64,000 nt of DNA, from positions 188,501 through 252,500 of the forward strand of contig NZ_JH815198.1 in the NCBI RefSeq assembly GCF_000296445.1, given 5' to 3'. The notes below the pieces were generated by a model that saw only the letters and a list, made by a program, of their open reading frames with translations, was not told the DNA's origin and did not search any database. How positions within the stretch are numbered: the first letter of the stretch is position 1; every line of letters begins with the position of its first letter. Origin of the DNA: Slackia piriformis YIT 12062 (GTDB lineage: Bacteria; Actinomycetota; Coriobacteriia; Coriobacteriales; Eggerthellaceae). Position numbers and translations under genes: made by a program. Shown piece after piece: positions 16,456 through 25,318 of this stretch.

Positions 16456-19011
16456 ATGGATATCGTCAAACGAAGCGGGGCGACGGAGGCCTACGACGGC
16501 TCGAAGATCGTCGCAGCCATAGCGGGCGCGTTTTCCGACGTCAACCGCGAAGCATCCGAGGAAACGCTTGCCGCTTTGTTGCGTGCGGCGGAGGAATCGA
16601 TCGCGGCGACGGACGCCCGCACGGTGGAGGCCATCCAGGACATCGTGGAGCGCAGCCTTATGGAGCAGGGCTATTTCGACGAGGCGAAGGCCTACATCCT
16701 GTATCGCCACCGCCGGGCAGAATTGCGAACCGTCCGTGCCGATATCGTCGCCACCGCCGTGGCTTCGTGCGATATCCTCTCGTGCGGCCGCGAGCCGTCC
16801 GACGCCTCCTTCCTCGACGCCTGTCTCGCGTGCATTCAGGAAGATTTCCCGGACGAGCCGTATGCACTCTCGGCGCTTTCCGCCAAATTCAAGAGCTTTA
16901 TCAAAGCCGACATGTCCATTGACGAGCGCCTTGAATCCTTGACGCGTGCCGCGGTTGAGCTTACTACGCAAGAAGCTCCGAAATGGGAATTTATCGCCGC
17001 ACGTATCCTGCTGTTTTCTTTCCGACGCACGCTCGCGCTCAATTGCGCTTCTCGTGGAATTGAAACGTTTTACGACAAGATTCTTTGGCTCACCGACCAA
17101 GACCTCTACGGCGCGTATATCTTGCAGCATTATACGCGCGCCGAAATCGAGGAGGCGGAAGGGTTCTTGAGGCCCGAGCGCGACGAGCTGTTCACCTACT
17201 CTGGTCTCGACCTGCTTCTGAAGCGTTACGTGATCACGACGCGACAGCATGTGGCGATAGAAAGCCCGCAAGAGATGTTTCTGGGAATTGCCCTCCATCT
17301 CGCCATGGAGGAGAAAAACGATCGCATGGGCTGGGTGCGAAAGTTCTACGACATGCTTTCCAAACTCGAAGTCACCATGGCAACTCCCACTATGTCTAAC
17401 GCTCGCAAACCCCATCATCAGCTTTCCAGTTGTTTCATCGATACCGTACCTGACAGCCTTGATGGCATCTATCGCAGCATCGACAATTTTGCCCAGGTGA
17501 GCAAATTCGGTGGCGGCATGGGCATGTATCTCGGCAAGGTGCGCGCAACGGGCGGCATGATTCGCGGCTTCGAAGGAGCGGCGGGCGGCGTCATTCGGTG
17601 GATTCGCATTATCAACGACACGGCGGTCGCGGTCGATCAGCTTGGCATGCGTGCCGGTGCGGCGGCGGTCTATCTCGATGCGTGGCATAAGGACCTTCCC
17701 GAATTCTTGCAGCTTCGTACCAACAACGGCGACGATCGCATGAAGGCTCATGACGTGTTTCCCGCCGTCTGCTACCCAGATCTTTTCTGGCGTCTTGCCG
17801 GCGAAGATATGGGGCAGGAGTGGCATCTCATGTGCCCGCATGACATCTTGACCGTCAAAGGATATGCTCTAGAAGACTATTTCGGCGACGAATGGGAGAA
17901 GCGTTACTTCGACTGCGTGGCCGACCCGCGCATTCCTAAGCGCACGATGGTCATTCGAGATATCGTGCGTCTCGTTCTGAAGAGCGCCGTGGAGACGGGC
18001 ACGCCGTTCACGTTCAATCGCGATATCGTTAACAGGGCGAACCCGAATCCTCATGAGGGCATTATCTATTGCAGCAATCTGTGCACCGAAATCGCGCAGA
18101 ATATGGCACCTGTTGAAAGCGTGTCGGTGGAGACGAAGACCAAGGACGGAGATACCGTGGTGGTGACCACCACGCGTCCGGGTGATTTCGTCGTGTGCAA
18201 CCTTGCGAGCCTTTCGCTCGGACGTCTTCCGGTGGAAAGCGAAGAGGCTATGCGCGACGTGGTGAGCACGGCGGTGCGCGCGCTCGATAACGTCATCGAC
18301 TTGAATTTCTATGCGCTCGAATATGCGCGCATCACGAACAAGCGTTATCGCTCCATCGGCCTGGGCGTTTCGGGGTATCACCACATGCTTGCCAAACGCG
18401 GCATTCGCTGGGAGTCCGACGAGCACCTTGCGTTCGCCGACGAAGTGTTCGAGCGCATTAACCGCTGCGCCGTGGATGCTTCGGCTCGCCTTGCGGAAGA
18501 AAAGGGGTCCTACGAGGTCTTCGAGGGGAGCGATTGGCAGACGGGGGCGTATTTCGACAAGCGCGACTACGACGGCTCCGCATGGGGTCTCGTGCGCGAG
18601 AGGGCTGCACGCGGCATGCGCAATGCGTATCTGATGGCGGTGGCGCCTACGTCTTCTACCAGCATTCTTGCCGGCACCACGCCGGGGGTTGACCCGATCA
18701 TGCGCAGATTCTTCCTGGAGGAGAAGAAAGGCGGCATGCTGCCGCGCGTTGCGCCCGAGCTGTCCATGGAAACGTATTGGTTCTATAAGCCCGCGCACTA
18801 CATCGACCAGACGTGGAGCGTGCGCGCTTCGGGTGTTCGCCAGCGCCATGTCGATCAGGCGCAGTCGATGAACCTCTACATCACAAACGACTACACCATG
18901 CGCCAGGTTTTCAACCTGTACCATGAAGCGTGGAAGGCGGGCGTGAAGACGGTGTATTACGTACGAAGCAAGTCCCTCGAAGTAGAAGAATGCGAAAGCT
19001 GCGCCTCCTAG
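16456..19011 (+). CDS. nrdA: Class Ia ribonucleotide reductase, large subunit
   Basis: 851 residues. Reduces ribonucleoside diphosphates to deoxy forms. An ATP-cone lies at about 1-90 (MDIVKRSGATEAYDGSKI...), giving overall activity control. Active-site elements are C326 (LSSCFID), N541-x-C543-x-E545 (SNLCTEI), C581 (VVCNLAS), and the C-terminal redox pair C846 and C849 (ECESC). The true start is ATG 16456 with GGAAGGGG 8 bases upstream. Codons upstream are open but Arg-rich and lie in the intergenic region. It forms an operon with nrdB 64 bases downstream. Confidence 0.96.
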   Translation: MDIVKRSGATEAYDGSKIVAAIAGAFSDVNREASEETLAALLRAAEESIAATDARTVEAIQDIVERSLMEQGYFDEAKAYILYRHRRAELRTVRADIVATAVASCDILSCGREPSDASFLDACLACIQEDFPDEPYALSALSAKFKSFIKADMSIDERLESLTRAAVELTTQEAPKWEFIAARILLFSFRRTLALNCASRGIETFYDKILWLTDQDLYGAYILQHYTRAEIEEAEGFLRPERDELFTYSGLDLLLKRYVITTRQHVAIESPQEMFLGIALHLAMEEKNDRMGWVRKFYDMLSKLEVTMATPTMSNARKPHHQLSSCFIDTVPDSLDGIYRSIDNFAQVSKFGGGMGMYLGKVRATGGMIRGFEGAAGGVIRWIRIINDTAVAVDQLGMRAGAAAVYLDAWHKDLPEFLQLRTNNGDDRMKAHDVFPAVCYPDLFWRLAGEDMGQEWHLMCPHDILTVKGYALEDYFGDEWEKRYFDCVADPRIPKRTMVIRDIVRLVLKSAVETGTPFTFNRDIVNRANPNPHEGIIYCSNLCTEIAQNMAPVESVSVETKTKDGDTVVVTTTRPGDFVVCNLASLSLGRLPVESEEAMRDVVSTAVRALDNVIDLNFYALEYARITNKRYRSIGLGVSGYHHMLAKRGIRWESDEHLAFADEVFERINRCAVDASARLAEEKGSYEVFEGSDWQTGAYFDKRDYDGSAWGLVRERAARGMRNAYLMAVAPTSSTSILAGTTPGVDPIMRRFFLEEKKGGMLPRVAPELSMETYWFYKPAHYIDQTWSVRASGVRQRHVDQAQSMNLYITNDYTMRQVFNLYHEAWKAGVKTVYYVRSKSLEVEECESCAS

Positions 19012-19075
19012 GTTGCGGCGGCCTAAGAGATTTAATATTGCCCCGCGCCCTTCTTGAGGAGAAAGGAAATTGCCC

Positions 19076-20134
19076 ATGACTATAGAGCAGAACGAATCGT
19101 TGACGAAGAAGCCCCTGTTCAATCCCCAGGGCGACCTCGACGTGCGCGACCGTCGCATGATCGGCGGCAACACCACCAATCTCAACGACTTCAACAATAT
19201 GAAATACCTCTGGGTTTCTGATTGGTATCGTCAGGCCATGAACAACTTCTGGATTCCCGAGGAAATCAACCTGGGTCAGGATGTGAAAGACTATCCGCAT
19301 CTTGACGCGGCCGAACGTGCGGCTTACGACAAGATACTCTCGTTTTTGGTGTTTCTTGACTCCATCCAGTCGGCGAACCTGCCGGCTATCGGCGAATACA
19401 TCACGGCGAACGAGGTGAATCTCTGCCTGAATATTCAGACGTTCCAGGAATGCGTGCATTCGCAGAGCTATAGCTACATGCTCGACACCATCTGTTCGCC
19501 AGAGCAGCGCAACGAAATTCTGTACCAGTGGCGCACCGATGAAAGGTTGCTTGCGCGCAATACGTTCATCGGCGACCTGTATAACGAATTCCAACGCGAT
19601 AAGCACCCGTTCACGCTGCTCAAGGTCATGATGGCGAATTTCATTCTGGAGGGCGTGTACTTCTATTCCGGGTTCATGTTCTTCTACAACCTTGCGCGCA
19701 ACGGCAAAATGCCCGGTTCTGCCCAGGAAATCCGCTACATCAACCGCGATGAGAATACGCATTTGTGGCTGTTCCGCAACATCATTCTGGAATTGCAGAA
19801 GGAAGAGCCGGGGCTGTTCACGGATGAAAACGTGGCAGAATTGCGTGCCATGCTCGAAGAGGGCGTACGCCAGGAGATTGCCTGGGGCCACTACGTCATA
19901 GGCGATGATGTTTCCGGCCTCACGCGCGAAATGATTACCGACTACATTCGCTACCTGGGCAACCAGCGTTGGATGAGCCTTGGTTTCGAGCCGCTTTTTG
20001 CGGACAACGTCGAAGAGCCCGAGAACATGCGCTGGGTGTCGCAGTATTCCAACGCGAATATGGTGAAGACCGACTTCTTCGAGGCGAAGTCCACAGCCTA
20101 TGCCAAATCAACCGCATTGGTGGACGACCTGTAG
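19076..20134 (+). CDS. nrdB: Class Ia ribonucleotide reductase, small subunit
   Basis: 352 residues. Generates the tyrosyl radical used by NrdA through a di-iron centre and oxygen. Ligands and radical residues align with E. coli NrdB: Asp in FLDSIQSAN, Glu and His in FQECVHSQ, radical Tyr in HSQSYSYM, Glu in NFILEGVYFY, and Glu/His in INRDENTHLW. ATG 19076 is preceded by AAAGGA at 8 bases; a TTG two codons earlier is also in frame. Since radical formation needs oxygen, this operon would help under microaerobic exposure in an otherwise anaerobic lineage. Confidence 0.95.
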   Translation: MTIEQNESLTKKPLFNPQGDLDVRDRRMIGGNTTNLNDFNNMKYLWVSDWYRQAMNNFWIPEEINLGQDVKDYPHLDAAERAAYDKILSFLVFLDSIQSANLPAIGEYITANEVNLCLNIQTFQECVHSQSYSYMLDTICSPEQRNEILYQWRTDERLLARNTFIGDLYNEFQRDKHPFTLLKVMMANFILEGVYFYSGFMFFYNLARNGKMPGSAQEIRYINRDENTHLWLFRNIILELQKEEPGLFTDENVAELRAMLEEGVRQEIAWGHYVIGDDVSGLTREMITDYIRYLGNQRWMSLGFEPLFADNVEEPENMRWVSQYSNANMVKTDFFEAKSTAYAKSTALVDDL

Positions 20135-20214
20135 GACTTAAGAGGTACCAGTTTTGGGCATGCGCCAGCAGTGAGCGAAGGCGTTGGCGAGCAAGGGTTA
20201 TTTGCCTGCCGACG

Positions 20215-20871
20215 CTATTTGCCGATATCTTCGATTCTGGTAAGCGAGGGAGAGCTGAAATAACGCAGCTCTCCCTCGCGGTGCGTAGCCCAGAATACGG
20301 TCTTGCCGGCAAGGAGCGGCACGATTGCGGTCATGACGCGCTGCTCGGTCTTTTCGTCGAGTCCTTTGAGCGGTTCGTCGAAGAAAAACACGTCTGCATC
20401 GGCGAGCACGGCGCGCGCCAGGGCGACGCGGCGTTTCATGCCGCCTGAAAGCTCATGGATGGGGCGGGTTAGGGTTTCATCCATGCCCATGGCGCGAAGT
20501 AAGTTTTCGCAGCGTTGAAGGAAGCGCTGTTTGTCTTGTCCCTTTAATCCGGTGTGAGGCATGCGGATGTTGACGGCAACGCTGAGATTCTCGCACAGGC
20601 GGTCTTCCTGGAACACGGCGCTTCGCTTCAGGCCGCTCATGCCCTCGATATGGCCAGCATCGGGCTTCTCGATCCCTGCTAGTAAGCGCATAAGCGTGGT
20701 TTTCCCGCTGCCCGACGCACCCATGAGCGCATGGACGCGTCCGTGTTCGAAAGAGATATGCACGTCGTCGAATACGTTCAGCGCTCCGAAATTCTTGCAC
20801 ACGTGAGAAAGAGTCACAAAGCGGGGTCTGTCGGGCTCTTTTTCCTTGAGACAAGGATTGTGTTCGTTCAC
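20215..20871 (-). CDS. ABC transporter ATPase (nitrate/sulfonate/taurine class)
   Basis: 218 residues from a GTG that has AAAGGAG 5 bases upstream. Walker A GASGSGKTT, signature LSGGMKRR, Walker B VFFFDEP and the H-loop ATHRE are intact. It is shorter than the usual about 250-residue SsuB/TauB ATPases. It is the last gene of a minus-strand operon in the order binding protein, permease, ATPase, and supplies energy for that importer. Confidence 0.92.
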   Translation of the reverse strand: MNEHNPCLKEKEPDRPRFVTLSHVCKNFGALNVFDDVHISFEHGRVHALMGASGSGKTTLMRLLAGIEKPDAGHIEGMSGLKRSAVFQEDRLCENLSVAVNIRMPHTGLKGQDKQRFLQRCENLLRAMGMDETLTRPIHELSGGMKRRVALARAVLADADVFFFDEPLKGLDEKTEQRVMTAIVPLLAGKTVFWATHREGELRYFSSPSLTRIEDIGK

Positions 20872-20960
20872 GATGGCTCCTTTGCTTCGGGCCTGAAAGC
20901 CCGTGGTCAAGCGTTGTTCGGGCGGCGGGTCTTCGGGCTGGCGTCCGAATGCCTCGGCGA

Positions 20961-21737
20961 CTAGAGCGCCCGTTCTATCTTGTCTATGACGGCTGCAACG
21001 AGTTTAGAGAAAAGCGTTTCCCCCAAAATGCTGATGCAGATGATCACGAGCGTCCATGCGAATAGGTCGGATGTCGCCAGATAGACTTTGGCTTCGTAGA
21101 GGTGTTCGCCTATCGACATGGCGGGGAGGCCGATTACCTCAGCGGCTATGCCCGCTTTCCAGCACATTCCCAGAGAAAGCGAGCAGGCAGCTTGGAAATA
21201 GGGCAGGACTTGGGAAGCGTAGATGAAGCGAAGGCGGTTGAAGGGGCCGATGTCGAATACGTCTGCCATTTCGAGCAGGTTGCGGTCGGTCTGCTCGATG
21301 CCTTCGAGCATTGTGGTGTAGACGATGGGAAACGCCATGAGAAATGAGATTGCGACCGACAAATGCTCTGATGACACCCAAATCAAAATCAGAATGACGA
21401 AGGATGCCACGGGAACTGATTTGATCGCGGCCACAAGGGGCGCAAGCAGGTGGCGCATGAAGGGGAGGCGAGCCGAGGCGGCGGCCAAGACGATGCCCGC
21501 CGCAAGAGCCGAGGCGAATCCTGTTGCTATGCGGGAAAGGGACAGTCCTACCGAAATCCAGAATTCTACGTTGCCTGCCAGTTCAATCAGGCGCCTTCCC
21601 GCGTCGAAGGGGGACACGAGAAGGATGTCGTGTCCGATCGCGATGCTTGCCATATGCCATACGAGCAGCCAGAATATCAGGGGCCAGAATCGTTGCGCCC
21701 ATGTTTTCAGGCGTCGATCGAGCTTTGTTGCGCTCAT
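20961..21737 (-). CDS. ABC transporter permease (SsuC/TauC/ThiX-like)
   Basis: 258 residues, six membrane helices. The binding-protein-dependent transport signature region is seen as EMADVFDIGPFNRLRFIYASQVLPYF, the cytoplasmic loop that contacts the ATPase. The size and topology match SsuC, TauC and ThiX permeases. It lies between the binding protein and the ATPase. The substrate is not determinable from this subunit. Confidence 0.92.
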   Translation of the reverse strand: MSATKLDRRLKTWAQRFWPLIFWLLVWHMASIAIGHDILLVSPFDAGRRLIELAGNVEFWISVGLSLSRIATGFASALAAGIVLAAASARLPFMRHLLAPLVAAIKSVPVASFVILILIWVSSEHLSVAISFLMAFPIVYTTMLEGIEQTDRNLLEMADVFDIGPFNRLRFIYASQVLPYFQAACSLSLGMCWKAGIAAEVIGLPAMSIGEHLYEAKVYLATSDLFAWTLVIICISILGETLFSKLVAAVIDKIERAL

Positions 21738-21807
21738 GTCCCTCCTATTTGATTCGCCTGATGCTTCGCGATAATACTAACCCCGATGCCGGTGTTTCGA
21801 CGTGCGG

Positions 21808-21842
21808 CAAAGCCGCTTTTACTCGTTGAGAAAGCGGCTTTG
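21808..21842 (-). terminator. Intercistronic hairpin between binding protein and permease genes
   Basis: Perfect 12-bp stem CAAAGCCGCTTT / AAAGCGGCTTTG with an 11-base loop and no T run beyond the stem. Hairpins at this place in ABC operons usually protect the binding-protein message and reduce read-through. Confidence 0.65.
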
Positions 21843-21855
21843 GGTCCGAGCGCCG

Positions 21856-22884
21856 TTAGGATGCGTAATAGAAATCGTCACCCGGCAAGGTTCCTCCGAC
21901 GGATTTGGGATTCTGCTCGAAGAGCACCTCAAGGTAGCCGGAAAGGGCGTTTTTCATTTCGTCACCTTCCATGCAGACGATGTTGCACGCGGGAATGGCT
22001 TTTTGAGCCACAGCGGCGGGAACGATATCGTAGGTGTCGATCAGCTCGGCTGCAGCCTCGATGTCCTCGTTGACAAATGCGACGGATTCACGGTAGTGCT
22101 TCATGAATGCTTCGACGGCTTCGGGGTGCTCGTCAACAAAATCAGCGCGTGCGACCACGACGCCGGTAATGAGCGAACTTGCGTCGGCATCGCTTTGGAG
22201 AGCGTTCCATTCTTCCGTTAGATCGAGGGCTGTACGGATTGAATCGTCTTTCATCTGAGCGGTTGTTACAAAAGGCTGAGGCAAAAGGGCGATTGCTTGA
22301 GAATCTTTCGTCATGGCGGCTACGCATTCGGCGTGTTCGCTCTTCCATTCTATCGTCACGTCGCGACCAGGGGTAAGCCCGTTTCCTTCCAGGATGTAAT
22401 TAAGGGCGTATTCGGGGGTCGATCCTTTGCCGCTGGCATAGATAGTCTTTCCCGCCAAGTCAGCGACGCTCTGAATTGATCCGTTGCTATCGCATATATA
22501 CAGTACGCCGAGAGTGTTGACGGCAAGTACGCGCACGGCTCCGTCGGTGTTGTTGTAGAGAACGGAGGCCAGGTTTGCGGGAACGCAGGCAATGTCTAGC
22601 GATCCTTGCGCGATTTGGGGCGTCAACTCATCGGGGGAAGCTGCAATCTGGAAAGAATAGTCGTTGTCGGAGACGGTGCCGGCTTCGGCTTCGTCCATGA
22701 ACTTGACCAGGCCCATGGCGGTGGGTCCCTTCAAAGCCGCGGCGCGAACATCCATAGGCTGCTGCGAAGAGACCTGTTGTTCTTCTGGTTCGTTGTTCGG
22801 CTCCTGACTGTGCGTCGAACATCCGCCCAAAGCGACGAGGACGCAGAAGAGCGCCGCGGCGCAGGCAAGCGTGATTTTTCTCAT
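21856..22884 (-). CDS. ABC transporter substrate-binding lipoprotein (NMT1/SsuA-like)
   Basis: 342 residues. A lipoprotein signal is clear (MRKITLACAAALFCVLVALGGCSTH, lipobox LGGC), so it is anchored to the outer face of the membrane. The mature domain has the NMT1/SsuA pattern: LKGPTAMGLVKFMDEA, SLDIACVPANLASVLYN, KTIYASGKGSTPEYALNYIL. The start follows GAAAGGAG by 7 bases. Such proteins bind sulfonates, nitrate, thiamine precursors or bicarbonate; the ligand cannot be decided here. Confidence 0.92.
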   Translation of the reverse strand: MRKITLACAAALFCVLVALGGCSTHSQEPNNEPEEQQVSSQQPMDVRAAALKGPTAMGLVKFMDEAEAGTVSDNDYSFQIAASPDELTPQIAQGSLDIACVPANLASVLYNNTDGAVRVLAVNTLGVLYICDSNGSIQSVADLAGKTIYASGKGSTPEYALNYILEGNGLTPGRDVTIEWKSEHAECVAAMTKDSQAIALLPQPFVTTAQMKDDSIRTALDLTEEWNALQSDADASSLITGVVVARADFVDEHPEAVEAFMKHYRESVAFVNEDIEAAAELIDTYDIVPAAVAQKAIPACNIVCMEGDEMKNALSGYLEVLFEQNPKSVGGTLPGDDFYYAS

Positions 22885-23130
22885 GAGACGGCTCCTTTCG
22901 GGGTGCGTATATGAGGAGGTGATTCGTGCAAGAGAATTAAATGCGAAGAATATCATGCTTGCTGTTAGCGATTGTTGCCCCTCTGTAACATATGCCGCAT
23001 CGGTGCCGATAGCATGCCGTATGGGCAACGCTTGGGCTTCGACGGGAGGTTTTGCAAGGGCGGGGGAGTATAATCCAGGCGTTATCGGGCGGCACAGGCC
23101 GCATCATCCTGACGAAGAAAGCTGAGCCTT

Positions 23131-24393
23131 TTGAAACCAAGCATTCAGAAACTCCTCGTCGGCTTCGTTATCGTTATCGTGCTGGCATTCATTCTTTTAC
23201 GTGGCGACCAGCTTGTCGAACTGGTGGAGACCATGAAGAAAGGGGCGGTCATCCCCTTGGTTTTGGCCGTGCTGACGCAGCTTGGAAAGTACTATGCGCA
23301 AAGCTGGGCGTATCATTTCACGTTCGCGTCGGTCAACGAGAAGATGGGTCCAAAGGAAACGCTTCCGCTGGTGTTCGGCACGTTTTTCATGAATACCATT
23401 GCGCCGTCGTTGAACATGGCGGGCGCGACGCTTGTGGTCGACGATGCTCGGCGCCGCGGCATTCCCGGAGGCAAGGCGACATCAGCTGCGTTGTTGATGC
23501 AGATGACCATCGAATCGGGCTTCATGACCATCATGGTCGTCGGCTTCATTATCTTGCAGGTTACGGGCAATTTGAGTCCTGCATGGTTTTTGACCGGGCT
23601 TGTGGTGGTGGTCATGGTCGGCTTCATGGGCGGCATTATGTTCATCGGCCGCAAAAGCCCCAAGATGCTCGTGGGCCTGCTGCATCCGGTGGAGCGTCTG
23701 GTAAACCGTATTCTGAAGAAGTTCAACAAGAATCCGCTCGATCCTTGGGCGGAGAAAGCGGTTGCATCGTTTGGCGACGCGGCGGGCACCATTGCGGCCA
23801 ATCCGAAAACAGCGGCGAAGGCCTTCGGCTGCTCCATTGCCGCAAGCACGTGCGAACTTGCGGCGTTTTGCCTGGTGGGCGTTGCGTTCAATATCACGAA
23901 TCCCGAAGCGCTGATATGCGGCTACGTTATTGCTACGCTGCTTGCCATGATCTCTCCTGTGCCTCAGGGCGTCGGGTTCGTGGAGGCGGGCGTCATGGTG
24001 CTGTTCAGCGCGTACGACATCAATTCGGCGGCGGGCATGGCGAGCGTGCTGGTGTATAGAGGCCTAGTGTTCTGGATGCCGTTCTTGATCGGCGCTGTGC
24101 TCATTCAGCGCACGAAGACGTTTAAGCGCGACGGCGGCAAGAAGGGTAAGCCCGCAAAGAAAGCCGTCCTTCCGGCCGCTTTGAATGACAATGCGGTCGT
24201 TGGCGAAGAGCCTGACGAGGTGGCTTTCGTTGCCGAAGCCAGTGAAGGTTTTGCGCAGAACCAAGGCGATGCGTGCGCGGCCGACGTCGATGAATTCGAC
24301 GGAAAGAAGGATGCCAAAGGCTTTCCGGACGCAAAGGGGAGCGCTTCTTCCAAGGAAGGCGTTCCTGACGGTGGTACCGAAGTTGCTTCCTAA
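23131..24393 (+). CDS. Flippase-like membrane protein (LPG synthase N-terminal-type, UPF0104)
   Basis: 420 residues. Eight or so membrane helices of the lysylphosphatidylglycerol-synthase/YbhN flippase-like domain occupy about residues 10-335, with AGATLVVDDARRRG and SPVPQGVGFVEAGVMVLFSAYDI as recognisable segments; no catalytic lysyl-transferase domain follows. The last 85 residues are a Lys-rich then acidic, probably disordered, tail. The start is a TTG at 23131; an AAGAAAG lies 10 bases upstream, which is weak, but a later start would remove the first helix. Function is likely lipid or lipid-linked-precursor movement (family inference). Confidence 0.82.
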   Translation: MKPSIQKLLVGFVIVIVLAFILLRGDQLVELVETMKKGAVIPLVLAVLTQLGKYYAQSWAYHFTFASVNEKMGPKETLPLVFGTFFMNTIAPSLNMAGATLVVDDARRRGIPGGKATSAALLMQMTIESGFMTIMVVGFIILQVTGNLSPAWFLTGLVVVVMVGFMGGIMFIGRKSPKMLVGLLHPVERLVNRILKKFNKNPLDPWAEKAVASFGDAAGTIAANPKTAAKAFGCSIAASTCELAAFCLVGVAFNITNPEALICGYVIATLLAMISPVPQGVGFVEAGVMVLFSAYDINSAAGMASVLVYRGLVFWMPFLIGAVLIQRTKTFKRDGGKKGKPAKKAVLPAALNDNAVVGEEPDEVAFVAEASEGFAQNQGDACAADVDEFDGKKDAKGFPDAKGSASSKEGVPDGGTEVAS

Positions 24394-24446
24394 AGAGGCT
24401 CGTTCGGTGCATGCTGCAGCGAATTGCGAACGTATTATTGCATGTC

Positions 24447-24482
24447 AAAGGCGGTTTTTCGAGGAAGGAAGCCGCTTTTTTT
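24447..24482 (+). terminator. Terminator of the flippase-like gene
   Basis: Imperfect stem AAAGGCGG / CCGCTTT with AG-rich loop, followed by a run of T (24475-24482). Confidence 0.7.
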
Positions 24483-24609
24483 GTTTCGGGAATGATTGAA
24501 ACATCTTAGCATGAGAGGACTCTCGGAGAATACCTCGAATTGTTGCTCAACAAAAGCAAGAAAATCGTTTGTATGATTCTTTCATCGACGTTAAGAAGGG
24601 AGCATATAA

Positions 24610-25296
24610 ATGGGGTTTTCTGTCAAAGCCAAGGCAACGACATTGTTTTGCGCGTTGTTTTTGTTGGGCGTCCTGTCCATGCTTTTGGTCGGCTGCGCTG
24701 ACAAGAAAAGCGAAGCTGGCGACTTGATGGCCGAAGGGTCGTATCAAGAGGCTCTCGAAATATATGCGAGCCTTGAACAAGATGAAGAAGTGGCAAAAGC
24801 CATGAGCGAATGTCGTTACTTTCTTTTTCTCGATTACCTGAAGCAGGAGGGAGGGGCTACGTATAGCGCTCCCGATAAAAGCTATACGGTTGCGGTTGGA
24901 AAATCTGGCGAGAGCGGATTGCAGTGCACGTACAGTCTCGCGACGGAAGATAGCATATACGCAAGCATGGGGCAAACGCTTGTTGTAGCCATTACATACG
25001 GGAAGAGCGACGCGACGCTCAACGCGTCTGCGCAGATGAACATACTCAATGGCAAGACGCAGGAGAAAGCGACGGGAAAGCTGAATCTTCTTGAGTATGT
25101 GGAGGGCGACGAAATCGAATGGGACTCGGTATCGAGCGAAACCATCGATATACATGGCAACCCAAACACGACGGACCCTACTTTATTGGCGAGCAACGCC
25201 GAGATGATTAAGAGGACCGTATGCGGCCTGGAAAGTGTTGCGAAGAAGAGCGGCACGGAAGTGACGATGGCCGATCTTGGGTTTGCGAATCTTTAG
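24610..25296 (+). CDS. Unknown lipoprotein with TPR-like N-terminus
   Basis: 228 residues. The signal peptide ends in a lipobox (SMLLVGCADK), so it is membrane-anchored outside. Directly after it, GDLMAEGSYQEALEIYASL is a TPR-like helix pair also found in the next gene (LMKEGDYSKAIELFG). The remaining 150 residues are beta-rich, with no known domain. AAGGGAGC precedes the ATG. It starts a run of same-strand genes with kinase and FHA genes at the end, suggesting a shared envelope-signalling role (inference). Confidence 0.82.
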   Translation: MGFSVKAKATTLFCALFLLGVLSMLLVGCADKKSEAGDLMAEGSYQEALEIYASLEQDEEVAKAMSECRYFLFLDYLKQEGGATYSAPDKSYTVAVGKSGESGLQCTYSLATEDSIYASMGQTLVVAITYGKSDATLNASAQMNILNGKTQEKATGKLNLLEYVEGDEIEWDSVSSETIDIHGNPNTTDPTLLASNAEMIKRTVCGLESVAKKSGTEVTMADLGFANL

Positions 25297-25318
25297 CGAG
25301 TAGAAGAGGGGGTACATT

